From contig JAIPDO010000033.1 of NCBI GenBank assembly GCA_021737645.1, positions 1 to 43,208 on the forward strand: 43,208 nucleotides of DNA, in the 5' to 3' direction. The DNA is from Desulfarculaceae bacterium. Lineage in GTDB: Bacteria; Desulfobacterota; Desulfarculia; Desulfarculales; Desulfarculaceae. Shown here piece by piece: positions 23,992 through 32,115 of this stretch (its first letter is position 1; every line of letters begins with the position of its first letter). The notes under the pieces are model-generated. The model made no database searches. It was not told the origin of the DNA and saw only the letters and a list, made by a program, of their open reading frames with translations. Both the position numbers and the translations under genes were made by a program.

Positions 23992-25344
23992 ATGAACCCC
24001 TCAATTTTCCGCGAATACGACATCCGGGGCGTGGTGGACAAGGACATCAACGACGCCGACGTGGTAACCCTGGGCAAAGCCATAGGCACCTATATGGCCG
24101 GCAAGGGGGTTGAAACCATCACCCTGGGCCGGGACTGCCGCCTAAGCGCCGACCGCTACCGCGACCTTCTAAGTGAGGGCCTGCTCTCCACCGGACGCAA
24201 GATAAAAGACATCGGGGTGGTGACCACTCCCATGCTCTACTTCTCGGTGTTCCACTTTCAGATGGACGGCGGGGTGATGATCACCGCCAGCCACAACCCC
24301 GGCGACTACAACGGCTTCAAGGTGATGATCGGCAAAAGCACCATATATGGAGCCGAGATCCAGAAGCTGTACCAGATCGCCGAGGCGGGTGAGTTCACCC
24401 AGGGCCAGGGTTCACGGGAAGAGGTGGACATCGTGATCCCCTACTCCGACTACCTGGTGGAGCACATTGACATCCCCAAGAAACTCAAGATCGCGGTGGA
24501 CTCGGGCAACGGAACCGCCGGGCCGGTGGTCCTGCCCATCATGGAGCGCCTGGGCATAGAGGTGACCCCCCTGTACTGCGAGATGGACGGCACCTTCCCC
24601 AACCACGAGCCCGACCCCACCGTGCCGGCCAACCTGACCGACCTCATCGCCACGGTCAAGGAGAAGGGCCTCCAGGCCGGAGTGGCCTTTGACGGCGACT
24701 GCGACCGGGTGGGCGTGGTGGACGAAAAGGGCGGGATCATCTTCGGGGACATGCTGCTGGCCATCTTCGCCCGCAGCATTGCCAAGGAAAACCCCGGCGC
24801 CCTGTTCATCGGCGAGGTCAAATGTTCCAAGAACCTCTACGACGATATCGAAAAGCATGGGGGCAAGGCCCTGATGTGGCGCACCGGCCACAGCCTGATA
24901 AAGCAAAAGATGGCCGAAACCGGGGCCTTGTTGGCCGGCGAAATGAGCGGGCACATGTTCTTCAAGCACCGCTGGTTCGGCTTTGACGACGGCATTTACG
25001 CCGCCCTGCGTTTCTGCGAGCTGTTGGCCGCCACCGATGCGCCTCTGTCCACCTGGCTGTCGGACATGCCCCCGGTGATCTCCACCCCCGAGATCCGGGT
25101 GGATTGCGCGGACGACATCAAGTTCCAAGTGGTGGAAGAGGTCAAAAAGGCCATGTCCGGCGACTACGAGGTCATCGACGTGGACGGAGTGCGGGTGAAC
25201 TTCCCGGACGGCTGGGGCCTGGTCCGGGCCAGCAACACCCAGCCCGCCCTGGTGCTGCGTTTCGAGGCCCAGAGCCAAGAGCGCCTGGAACAAATCCGGG
25301 CCCTGGTGGAGGGCGAGGTCAAAAAGGCCCGCGAGAGCCTCTAG
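23992..25344 (+). CDS. manB: Phosphomannomutase/phosphoglucomutase
   Basis: Converts mannose-6-phosphate to mannose-1-phosphate, and probably the glucose equivalents, the middle step of GDP-mannose supply. The 450-residue product is a standard alpha-D-phosphohexomutase. It has the phosphoserine S100 in TASHNPGDYNG, the metal loop DGDCDR (234-239), the sugar-binding GEMSGH (311-316) and the phosphate-binding RASNTQP near 418. GGAGGAAG lies upstream of the ATG. It completes the manA-manB-manC set within 4 kb and is followed by a strong terminator. Confidence 0.95.
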   Translation: MNPSIFREYDIRGVVDKDINDADVVTLGKAIGTYMAGKGVETITLGRDCRLSADRYRDLLSEGLLSTGRKIKDIGVVTTPMLYFSVFHFQMDGGVMITASHNPGDYNGFKVMIGKSTIYGAEIQKLYQIAEAGEFTQGQGSREEVDIVIPYSDYLVEHIDIPKKLKIAVDSGNGTAGPVVLPIMERLGIEVTPLYCEMDGTFPNHEPDPTVPANLTDLIATVKEKGLQAGVAFDGDCDRVGVVDEKGGIIFGDMLLAIFARSIAKENPGALFIGEVKCSKNLYDDIEKHGGKALMWRTGHSLIKQKMAETGALLAGEMSGHMFFKHRWFGFDDGIYAALRFCELLAATDAPLSTWLSDMPPVISTPEIRVDCADDIKFQVVEEVKKAMSGDYEVIDVDGVRVNFPDGWGLVRASNTQPALVLRFEAQSQERLEQIRALVEGEVKKARESL

Positions 25345-25365
25345 ACCCCCGGCAAAGCAACTGAC

Positions 25366-25390
25366 GCCCTCCCTACGGGGAGGGCTTTTT
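25366..25390 (+). terminator. Rho-independent terminator after the GDP-mannose genes
   Basis: A perfect 8-bp stem, GCCCTCCC/GGGAGGGC, with loop TACG and a TTTTT tail followed by ATTT. The opposite-strand gene ends inside the T-run. Confidence 0.92.
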
Positions 25391-25730
25391 ATTTGTCATA
25401 TTCCAGGTTTACCTGGTCGCCAAAGGCATCGGCGAGTTCACGCTCCAGATCCACCAGCTCGCTGGGCCCCTCGCACTCCACCACCAGCTCCCGCTCGTCC
25501 AAAAGCTTGAGGCGGCCGTGTTTGTCAAATATTTCTATAGCCTTGGCCACGTCCACCGTGACCCAGCCCTTCATGCGGGCCAGAAGCTCCGTCCCCTTGA
25601 GGGGGCGCTCGATCTCCAAATCCACTTGGCGTTTCTTGGCCTCCCAGCCGATGCGGCAGGGCTGGGTGAGCACCGGGCTAACCGGGTCCAGCATGGCCGC
25701 GCAGGTGAGCCAAACCCTGGCTCTGAGCAT
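25389..25730 (-). CDS. Hypothetical protein, 113 residues
   Basis: I do not recognise this protein. It starts MLRARVWLTCAAMLDPVSPVLTQPCRIGWEAKKRQVDLEIERPLKGTEL. It ends with an acidic, probably helical region (ECEGPSELVDLERELADAFGDQVNLEYDK). No signal peptide or membrane segment is clear. The ATG at 25730 is chosen because AAGGAGGCG lies just upstream and a strong promoter sits 40 bp before it, which excludes the longer upstream reading. It stands alone between the GDP-mannose operon and the exopolysaccharide operon, on the opposite strand. Confidence 0.8.
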   Translation of the reverse strand: MLRARVWLTCAAMLDPVSPVLTQPCRIGWEAKKRQVDLEIERPLKGTELLARMKGWVTVDVAKAIEIFDKHGRLKLLDERELVVECEGPSELVDLERELADAFGDQVNLEYDK

Positions 25731-25766
25731 GGGGCGCCTCCTTGTTGCGTTTGATGGTTGCCTACG

Positions 25767-25795
25767 ACTATACGAGGCCGCCGTCCGGCAGTCAA
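25767..25795 (-). promoter_or_regulatory. Sigma70-like promoter of the 113-residue protein gene
   Basis: On the minus strand TTGACT (25795-25790), 17 bp, then TATAGT (25772-25767), 37 bp before the ATG. Confidence 0.75.
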
Positions 25796-25820
25796 GCAAG
25801 AGGCTAACTGCATTTAAATC

Positions 25821-25850
25821 TTGAATTAAACGAACAAAACCGTGTATAAA
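25821..25850 (+). promoter_or_regulatory. Promoter of the exosortase-type exopolysaccharide operon
   Basis: TTGAAT (25821-25826), an 18-bp spacer and TATAAA (25845-25850), 57 bp before the first eps start. It diverges from the promoter of the 113-residue gene. Confidence 0.65.
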
Positions 25851-25865
25851 TTCTAAAGAGAAATA

Positions 25866-25888
25866 CCCCTAGCCGGGGCCCATAGGGG
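25866..25888 (+). other. Leader hairpin before the exopolysaccharide operon
   Basis: CCCCTA (25866-25871) and TAGGGG (25883-25888) would form a stem in the 5' leader, just before the AGGAG ribosome site. It could modulate translation of the first gene. Confidence 0.4.
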
Positions 25889-25907
25889 CCTCAGGAGACC
25901 AGTGGCC

Positions 25908-26534
25908 ATGAGCCGACATTTCTCCCGAAATTTTTATTGGACCGCCGCCGCTTTCCTGCTGGCGGGTCTAATTTCCATCACCGCCGCTGTCTACCCTGCC
26001 GCGGCGGAGCAGCCGGTGGTGCAAAAAAAGCCCTTGGTCCAACAGGAGCCCATCTACCGCATCGGCCCCAGCGACCTGTTGGAGATCGTCACTTGGCGTG
26101 AGGAACAACTCACCCGCAAGGACGTCTTGGTGCGCCCCGATGGACGCATCTCCCTGCCGTTGACCGACGATATCATGGCCGCGGGCCTCACCTTGATGCA
26201 GCTCAAGTACCGCATCACAAAGGCATTGAGCCATTACCTGGAGGCCCCTCAGGTCTATGTGGTGCTCACCAACCCGCGCCACTATGAGATCAGCGTTTTG
26301 GGCAACGTCAAAAAGGAAGGCAACTTCCAGATGTTAAAGCCCACCGACGTTATGCAGGCCCTGTCCATGGCCGGCGGTTTCAACGAATGGGCCGACAAGG
26401 ACGAAGTGTTCATTCTGCGAGGCATCGGCCCGCGTCAGCAACGTTTTCTCTTTGAATATTCAGAGGTTATAACCGGAGAAAAAAGAGAGCAAAATATCAT
26501 ACTCAAGCCTGGGGACATAATCGTCGTCCCCTAA
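25908..26534 (+). CDS. Polysaccharide export protein, EpsE/Wza-like
   Basis: Periplasmic or outer-membrane part of the exopolysaccharide exporter. The 208-residue product has a signal peptide (cleavage likely after AAA, about residue 33). A Poly_export domain (IYRIGPSDLLEIVTWREEQL, VRPDGRISLPLTDDIMAAGLT) and one SLBB-type domain (ISVLGNVKKEGNFQML, VMQALSMAGGF) follow, ending in LKPGDIIVVP. This is the short export protein type found in exosortase loci. No lipobox cysteine is present. I start at ATG 25908; a GTG two codons upstream sits only 4 bases from the AGGAG. Confidence 0.92.
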   Translation: MSRHFSRNFYWTAAAFLLAGLISITAAVYPAAAEQPVVQKKPLVQQEPIYRIGPSDLLEIVTWREEQLTRKDVLVRPDGRISLPLTDDIMAAGLTLMQLKYRITKALSHYLEAPQVYVVLTNPRHYEISVLGNVKKEGNFQMLKPTDVMQALSMAGGFNEWADKDEVFILRGIGPRQQRFLFEYSEVITGEKREQNIILKPGDIIVVP

Positions 26535-26574
26535 GGTGGGCGTCCTCCCACTTTCCACGGCAAGGCCAGGCTGA

Positions 26575-27936
26575 ATGCGGAATCAAACAACGCCACCCCC
26601 CAAGCTACAACCTGGGGGAGCGGTATTGCTACACCTCACGCTTTGCCTGCTGGCATCCTTGGCTCTGGCCCTTTGCTTACCCGCTCCGGCGCGGGCGGCC
26701 ATCATCACCCCCTATGTTACTCTAACCGGCGGCTGGAGCGACAACGTCCGACTTACCCGGGTGCCCCGCTCGGACTTCTTCCTGAAAGCAGGGCTCGGAA
26801 TAAACGGCCAATGGAAATGGCCGGGCCATGAGCTCCTGGTGCGCGCCGGAGCCCAATACGCCAAATACCTGGACCTTACCGACTTGGACGGTTTTGACAG
26901 CGCCAACCTGGGATTCAATTACCAATACACCCCATCCCCCCGCTGGCAGTTCATGGTCAGCGACACCTACACCTCCACCTTTGACAAGCCCGAGCTCTCC
27001 GACACCGGCGAACTGGTGACGGTGCGCGACACCACCGGGCGGGTGGACCGCAACACTTTTTCCTTGAAGGCGAAGCATAAATATTCATCCACCGGCAGCG
27101 TGGAGGTGATGTACACCAACACCTTCACCCGGGGGGAAAACGAAGACCAGGAAGACACCGACTTCAACCAGGCGGCCATCAACTGGAATCATCACCTCAC
27201 CTACCAGTGGGAGTTGGGGATGGGGGTCAGCGGCACGCGCACCAACTACCAGATATCCCCCGACGAGGAGCGGGGCCGGGCCTACGCCCGCCTCACCCGC
27301 CTGATGGGCCCCAGCATGCGTACCTACGGCCAGCTCTCCTACGCCATAAACCGGGCCACCGACGAAGACGACCAACTGACGGACGACAGCCGCAACTATG
27401 AAACCTTGTCCTTTGAAGCGGGCATCAGCCAGGACGTGAGCCGCAGGCTGTCCTGGTCGTTCGGGGCCGGCTGGTCAATGGTCAACGGCAACGACCAGTA
27501 CAACAACGCGGCGGACAAGGGCTTCCCCCTGCTCAATGCCTCAGTGACCTACCGCGGCCCCAGGTGGAACCTCACCGGTTACGCCACCGCCGACCTGGGG
27601 CAATTCGACTACCTTGGAGACAACTCCGGCCTGGCGGTGAGCCACCGCGCCGGAGTCACCTACGGTTACCGCTTCACCAAGTTCCAGAATCTAAACCTGA
27701 CCGCGGAATACGTTCGCAACGACTACCAGGAAAGCCCCATTGAAAATTTGAACAGCCAGCAAGGTATCGTTAACTCATACCGCTTTTTAGCCCGCTATAC
27801 ATGGCAAGTGCATAGACATTGGCGATTATCTCTGGAATATTCATATTTAAATCGTGATGCGGAAGTGGATGATGACGATAGGCAGCAGAATCAGGTATTG
27901 TTAATCTTGTACACAGATTATCCTTTTAGGTGGTGA
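26575..27936 (+). CDS. Outer-membrane beta-barrel protein of the exosortase/EPS locus
   Basis: A 453-residue secreted protein. It has a long polar N-terminal lead (MRNQTTPPPKLQPGG), a hydrophobic core ending APARA, and then many alternating amphipathic strands (YVTLTGGWSDNVRLT, WQFMVSDTYTSTFD, SLEYSYLN). The C-terminus is LYTDYPFRW, an outer-membrane protein-type aromatic end. It matches the beta-barrel porin-like proteins found next to the export protein and Wzz homologue in exosortase loci. It probably forms the outer-membrane secretion or anchoring channel. The last 200 bases are more AT-rich than the rest. The next gene starts 4 bp after its stop. Confidence 0.85.
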   Translation: MRNQTTPPPKLQPGGAVLLHLTLCLLASLALALCLPAPARAAIITPYVTLTGGWSDNVRLTRVPRSDFFLKAGLGINGQWKWPGHELLVRAGAQYAKYLDLTDLDGFDSANLGFNYQYTPSPRWQFMVSDTYTSTFDKPELSDTGELVTVRDTTGRVDRNTFSLKAKHKYSSTGSVEVMYTNTFTRGENEDQEDTDFNQAAINWNHHLTYQWELGMGVSGTRTNYQISPDEERGRAYARLTRLMGPSMRTYGQLSYAINRATDEDDQLTDDSRNYETLSFEAGISQDVSRRLSWSFGAGWSMVNGNDQYNNAADKGFPLLNASVTYRGPRWNLTGYATADLGQFDYLGDNSGLAVSHRAGVTYGYRFTKFQNLNLTAEYVRNDYQESPIENLNSQQGIVNSYRFLARYTWQVHRHWRLSLEYSYLNRDAEVDDDDRQQNQVLLILYTDYPFRW

Positions 27937-27940
27937 GTAA

Positions 27941-29599
27941 GTGGAAGGCTCCGGCATAAACATAAAAAGCTACATCTTCCTGCTTAAGCGCCGGTGGATA
28001 TTGGTAGTTCCCATATTCTTGCTGGTTCTGGCCGGCGGCGTGGCCTATTGCCTGTTTTGGCCGCCCATTTACGAGGCATCTTGCCTGGTGGTGGTGCAGC
28101 CCCAAAAGGTGCCCGGCGACATCATCCGCCCCACGGTGACCAGCAAGATCGAGGAGCGACTGCAAATAATCACCCAGCAGGTGCTCAGCCGCACCAGGCT
28201 CACCGAAATCATCGAGCGTTTCGATCTGTACCCCGATAAGCGCAACAAGGTGACTCCCGATGAATTGGCGGAGGTCATGCGCCGGGACATCACCATCAAG
28301 ATCAGCCGCAAAAACTACTTCACCATCACTTTTCTCTACACCAGCCCCTCCACGGTGGCTGCGGTGACCAACGCCCTCGCCGCCTTTTATGTGGACAGCA
28401 ACCTGCGCCTCAGGGAGCAGGACGCGGTGGGGACCGCCCGCTTCCTGGAGCGGGAGCTTTCGCGCATGCGGGGCCAACTCTCTGATTGGGAGAAGAGGGT
28501 CACCACTTACAAGCAGGAACATTTGCAAGAGCTTCCCGAGTCGCGCCAGTTCAACATGAAGCTCATGGACCAGATGCGCCAGGACGCCAACATCATGGAC
28601 GGCAAGGTGCAGCAGCTCAGGGTCCGTATCCACGGCTACGAGCAGGACATCGCCGAGTGGCAGCGCTGGATCGAAGGCTTGGAGCAGCGCCGGGCCGAGG
28701 CCAAGTCCCGGGGCCTGCAGGGAGGCGGCTCCGCCCAAGGCGGCGGCCAGGGAGAGTCCTCCCCCGAAGGCATCAAAAAGCGCATCGAGGAGCTGAGGGT
28801 CTTCTACACCGACGACCATCCCGACATTCAACGGCTTCTGCGCCACCTCAAAAAGGCCGAGGCTCTCGAGGCATCCAAGGCGGCCAAGAAAAAAGCCGCG
28901 GCAGCGGCAGCAGCCGCGGCGGGCCTGAAGGGTGCGCAGGCCGATCGCAACGCAATCGACGAAGAGATGGCCAAGAGCAAGATGAGCATCCAGAAGCAGT
29001 TGCAACGCATTGAGCAGGTCAACAGCGAAATTCGTGAAACCGAGATGAGGAAGAACCAATACCTGGACCAGGCGGCCCTCATTCGCAAGCGGATAGACAA
29101 CGCGCCCGCGGTTGCCGAGCAACTCAGTGAGCTCACCCGTGGCTACGAAGAGTTGAACACCGCCTACCAGAAGCTGCACGCCAAATGGCTGGAAGCTCGC
29201 ATGTCCGCCAACATGGAGCGCACCCAGCGCGGCGAGCAGTTCGAGGTGGTGGACCCGGCCCAGGTGCCCGATGCCCCCTTCCGCCCCCAGGTGAAGCGGG
29301 CCATCCCGGTTACTTTGGGCCTGGCCCTGGCCCTGTCGGTGGGCCTGGCTTTCGGGCTGAGCTACATAGACGTTTCCTTTACCTCAACAATGCAGTTGGA
29401 GCGCCAGTCCGGCTTGCCGGTGCTCATGGTCCTGCCCCCCTTGGAAACCCATGAGGAGCAGGCGGCGGCGCTGCGGCACAGCATAATATTCGGAGCTGTT
29501 TTCGGCATCATTTTCTTATTACTGATGGGGTTGGTGGGAATCTTGGTAACCGGCCGAGGGCCCGCCCTAAAACGTTTGTTTACGGGAATGGTATCCTGA
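27941..29599 (+). CDS. Wzz/GNVR chain-length determinant protein of the EPS locus
   Basis: A 552-residue inner-membrane polysaccharide co-polymerase. It has an N-terminal Wzz segment with a transmembrane helix at about 20-39 and a long periplasmic coiled-coil region (about 160-430) containing a Gly/Ser/Gln spacer at 260-273 and an Ala run at 319-327. The Wzz/GNVR-type proline motif VVDPAQVPDAPFRPQ lies at 436-450, followed by helices at about 454-475 and 515-537. It lacks the fused kinase domain of Wzc; a separate kinase homologue is encoded two genes on. The three-helix layout fits the exosortase-associated family. The start is GTG 27941. Confidence 0.9.
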   Translation: MEGSGINIKSYIFLLKRRWILVVPIFLLVLAGGVAYCLFWPPIYEASCLVVVQPQKVPGDIIRPTVTSKIEERLQIITQQVLSRTRLTEIIERFDLYPDKRNKVTPDELAEVMRRDITIKISRKNYFTITFLYTSPSTVAAVTNALAAFYVDSNLRLREQDAVGTARFLERELSRMRGQLSDWEKRVTTYKQEHLQELPESRQFNMKLMDQMRQDANIMDGKVQQLRVRIHGYEQDIAEWQRWIEGLEQRRAEAKSRGLQGGGSAQGGGQGESSPEGIKKRIEELRVFYTDDHPDIQRLLRHLKKAEALEASKAAKKKAAAAAAAAAGLKGAQADRNAIDEEMAKSKMSIQKQLQRIEQVNSEIRETEMRKNQYLDQAALIRKRIDNAPAVAEQLSELTRGYEELNTAYQKLHAKWLEARMSANMERTQRGEQFEVVDPAQVPDAPFRPQVKRAIPVTLGLALALSVGLAFGLSYIDVSFTSTMQLERQSGLPVLMVLPPLETHEEQAAALRHSIIFGAVFGIIFLLLMGLVGILVTGRGPALKRLFTGMVS

Positions 29600-29603
29600 G
29601 GCC

Positions 29604-31220
29604 ATGTACGAAGACTTTTTTCACTTTCGCGAGAAACCCTTCGCCCTGGAGCCCAGCGCGCGTTTCATCGTATTGAGCAGCGATCACCGCGAGGCCCTGG
29701 CCACCCTGGTCTACGCCATAGACGAACAGGAAGGCTGGGCCATGCTCTTGGGCCAACCGGGAGTGGGCAAAACCACCCTGGTCATCGCCCTGCTCAAAGA
29801 TTTGGGTGAGCGGGTGATACCGGCGGTGATAACCAACCCCCGGGTCGAACCGCTGGATTTCATGAACATGATGGCCCTGGAACTGGGCCTGCCCGGCCCA
29901 TTCCGCAGCAAGGGCCAGTTCCTGGTGGCCCTGAACGACCTTCTCAAACAGTGCCGCCGGGAAGGCAAGGTCATCCTGTTGGTGGTGGACGAAGCCCACA
30001 GCCTTTTGCCGGAGATGGTGGAAGAACTGCGCCTGTTGGGCAACCTGGACGATTCCTCGCCTCGGGTGCTGAACATCTTTCTGGTGGGCCAACCGGAGCT
30101 GCTCAAGCTGATAAAGCAAAGCGGCGGCACTTCCCTGTTGCAGCGTTTGCGACGCTATTATCTGTTGCGCCCCATGGGTGAACAAGAGACCACCCGCTAC
30201 ATAGAACACCGCCTCAAGATCGCCGGCGGTAACCCGGATCTTTTCACCGCCCAGGCCATGTCGGCTATCCACCGCCTCACAAGGGGAGTGCCCAGGCTGA
30301 TCAACTCGTTGTGCGACGACGCCCTGCTGTTGGCCTACACCCAAGACATGGCCAAAGTGGACTTGGCCCAGGTAGTGGCCGCGGCCAAGGAAGACCCCAG
30401 CCTACGCTGGACCTTCGGGGCCCTGGATCTTCCCGAGGAAGCGCCGGCCGAGGAGCCGGCCGCCCCGGAGCCTGGCGCCGAGCCCGGCCAAGAGCAGGCC
30501 CCCTGGCAAGACACTCCCATACAAGCGCCGCCCGAGCCGGGGCAATATCAAGCGCCGGTCCAACAGCCCCAGCAGCCGGGCGCACCCGCGCAGGCGGCCC
30601 AGCCCCAGGCTTATCAGGCGCCGCAGCAACAGCCGGTGTATCAGACGCCGCCTCCGCAGCAGCCTCAGGCCCAACCGCAGGCTTATCAGGCCCCTCCTCA
30701 GCCCCAGGCCTACCAGGTGCCGCCCCAGCAGCAGCCCCAGGCCTACCAAGCCCCACCGGGGCCTGCGCCGGTTGACAAGGCCCGGCGCCAGGCTGAACTG
30801 AAAGCCCAACGCCAGGCCCTCAAGGCCCAAAAACAGGCTCAACGTGAGGCTGTGAAAGCCGAAAAGAAGGCCCAGGCAGCCGCCATGCGCGAGCTGAAAG
30901 GGCCAGGCTTTTTTTCGCGCATCATCGGCCGCCTGTCCAGGGAGGCTCCGCACAGTTTTTGGATGCGCCTGGCGGTGCTGGTGGGGATACTTTTGCTGGT
31001 TTTCCTGCTTTACCAAGGTTGGCAACACGGCGGCCGCAGCCTGGCGGTGCGCATGGGGCTTATCTCTCCGGCCATCATGATGCCCGGCGATATCAATTCT
31101 CCCCTGCCTAGGAACCCGGCCCGTCCGCGCCAGGAGGGTCCGCCGGACTGGGGCCCCCTTCTACGGCCCGGTCAGTCGACGGCTCCCCGCACGGGCTCCC
31201 TGGTCGGAGGCGGCGTCTAA
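29604..31220 (+). CDS. ExeA-like AAA ATPase of exosortase loci, with Q/P-rich tail and membrane helix
   Basis: The first 265 residues form an ExeA/GspA-like AAA ATPase typical of exosortase/EPS loci. They begin MYEDFFHFREKPFALEP and carry Walker A GQPGVGKTT (50-58), Walker B VILLVVDEAH (123-132), sensor-like VGQPEL (161-166) and RLTRGVPRLINSLCDDALL (224-242). The 538-residue product then adds an extra half. A low-complexity Q/P/A region (about 277-390) with repeats of PQAYQAP comes first, followed by a charged helix rich in Lys, Ala and Gln (391-430). One transmembrane helix (455-471) and a periplasmic tail of about 65 residues follow. The enzyme is thus membrane-tethered through a long spacer. 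Confidence 0.9.
   Translation: MYEDFFHFREKPFALEPSARFIVLSSDHREALATLVYAIDEQEGWAMLLGQPGVGKTTLVIALLKDLGERVIPAVITNPRVEPLDFMNMMALELGLPGPFRSKGQFLVALNDLLKQCRREGKVILLVVDEAHSLLPEMVEELRLLGNLDDSSPRVLNIFLVGQPELLKLIKQSGGTSLLQRLRRYYLLRPMGEQETTRYIEHRLKIAGGNPDLFTAQAMSAIHRLTRGVPRLINSLCDDALLLAYTQDMAKVDLAQVVAAAKEDPSLRWTFGALDLPEEAPAEEPAAPEPGAEPGQEQAPWQDTPIQAPPEPGQYQAPVQQPQQPGAPAQAAQPQAYQAPQQQPVYQTPPPQQPQAQPQAYQAPPQPQAYQVPPQQQPQAYQAPPGPAPVDKARRQAELKAQRQALKAQKQAQREAVKAEKKAQAAAMRELKGPGFFSRIIGRLSREAPHSFWMRLAVLVGILLLVFLLYQGWQHGGRSLAVRMGLISPAIMMPGDINSPLPRNPARPRQEGPPDWGPLLRPGQSTAPRTGSLVGGGV
30540..30760 (+). repeat. Repeated PQAYQAP-coding tract
   Basis: Short imperfect DNA repeats encode PQAYQAP or close variants at residues 334-340, 358-364, 368-374 and 378-384 of the ATPase, within a Gln/Pro-rich stretch. 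Copy number may vary between strains. Confidence 0.75.
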
Positions 31221-32113
31221 TGGTCAAGCTAAGCGACGTGCTGGACAAAAAGGGGCGCAGCCTAAAGGAACCCGACTTGGAGCCGGGCGCCGGTTCCCCG
31301 CCCATAGCTCGCCCCGGGCAAGCCCCGGCCCCGGCCCCGGCCCAAGCAGCTTCCACCACCAGCAATCGGCCAGAGCCTGCCGCCCCGGCTGCCGGCCCCG
31401 CGCCCCTGGAGGAAGCAAAACCCCTGAGCCAAGAGGAGGCCTCGCGCCTGATCAGCCGCTACCAGCCGAACAGCCCCGAAGCCAAGCGCATCGACATGCT
31501 GCGTTCGCAATTGCTCTATCCTTTTCACGGCGAGCCTCCGCACACCATTTTGATAACCAGCTCCGCCCCCCGGGAAGGGCGCAGCTTGCTCACCGCCAAC
31601 CTGGCCATCTCCATTGCCCGAGGCTTGCAGCAGTACGTCATGGTGATGGACTGCCATCTCACCGAACCCAGCCAGCACCGGATGCTCCAAGTGGACCGCA
31701 CCCCCGGGCTGACCGACTTCCTGCTCTGGGACGCCCCGGTGCCGGACATCATTCACTGGACCGATGTGGATAAACTTTCGGTGATCCCGGCGGGCAGCCC
31801 CTCCAACCGCTCCGCCGAAATTTTGGCCACCGATAAGATGGCCGGACTCATCAAGGAACTGCGCACCCGCTACGATGACCGCTACATCATCCTGGACAGC
31901 CCGCCGGTGCAGGCCTTTGACGACCCGGCGGTGCTGGCCCGCATGGTGGAGGCCATCGTGGTGGTGGTGTTGGGAGGGGTCACCGACCGCGAACTGGTGC
32001 TCAGAAGCATCCGCACTCTGCCCGAAGAAAAAATCCTGGGCCTGGTGCTAAACGACATGAAGGCCGCGGTCATGGACGCACCAGACCTGGGGTCCCTGCT
32101 CGAGAGCGATTAG
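31220..32113 (+). CDS. BY-kinase (CpsD/CapB) homologue of the EPS locus with degenerate P-loop
   Basis: A 297-residue MinD-like protein matching exosortase-locus tyrosine autokinases: a Pro/Ala-rich N-terminus, EAKRIDMLRSQLL, TPGLTDFLL, VIPAGSPSNRSAEILATDKM and Walker B YIILDSPP (222-229). The nucleotide-binding motifs are degenerate. Walker A reads SSAPREGRS (114-122), with Arg121 where the essential Lys should be and Arg118 for a Gly. Walker A' reads VMDCHLTEPSQH instead of DADxRxPSxH. The C-terminus (DLGSLLESD) has no tyrosine cluster. It is therefore probably not an active tyrosine kinase and may be a structural regulator of the Wzz homologue. The start overlaps the ATPase stop by 1 base. 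Confidence 0.88.
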   Translation: MVKLSDVLDKKGRSLKEPDLEPGAGSPPIARPGQAPAPAPAQAASTTSNRPEPAAPAAGPAPLEEAKPLSQEEASRLISRYQPNSPEAKRIDMLRSQLLYPFHGEPPHTILITSSAPREGRSLLTANLAISIARGLQQYVMVMDCHLTEPSQHRMLQVDRTPGLTDFLLWDAPVPDIIHWTDVDKLSVIPAGSPSNRSAEILATDKMAGLIKELRTRYDDRYIILDSPPVQAFDDPAVLARMVEAIVVVVLGGVTDRELVLRSIRTLPEEKILGLVLNDMKAAVMDAPDLGSLLESD

Positions 32114-32115
32114 CC

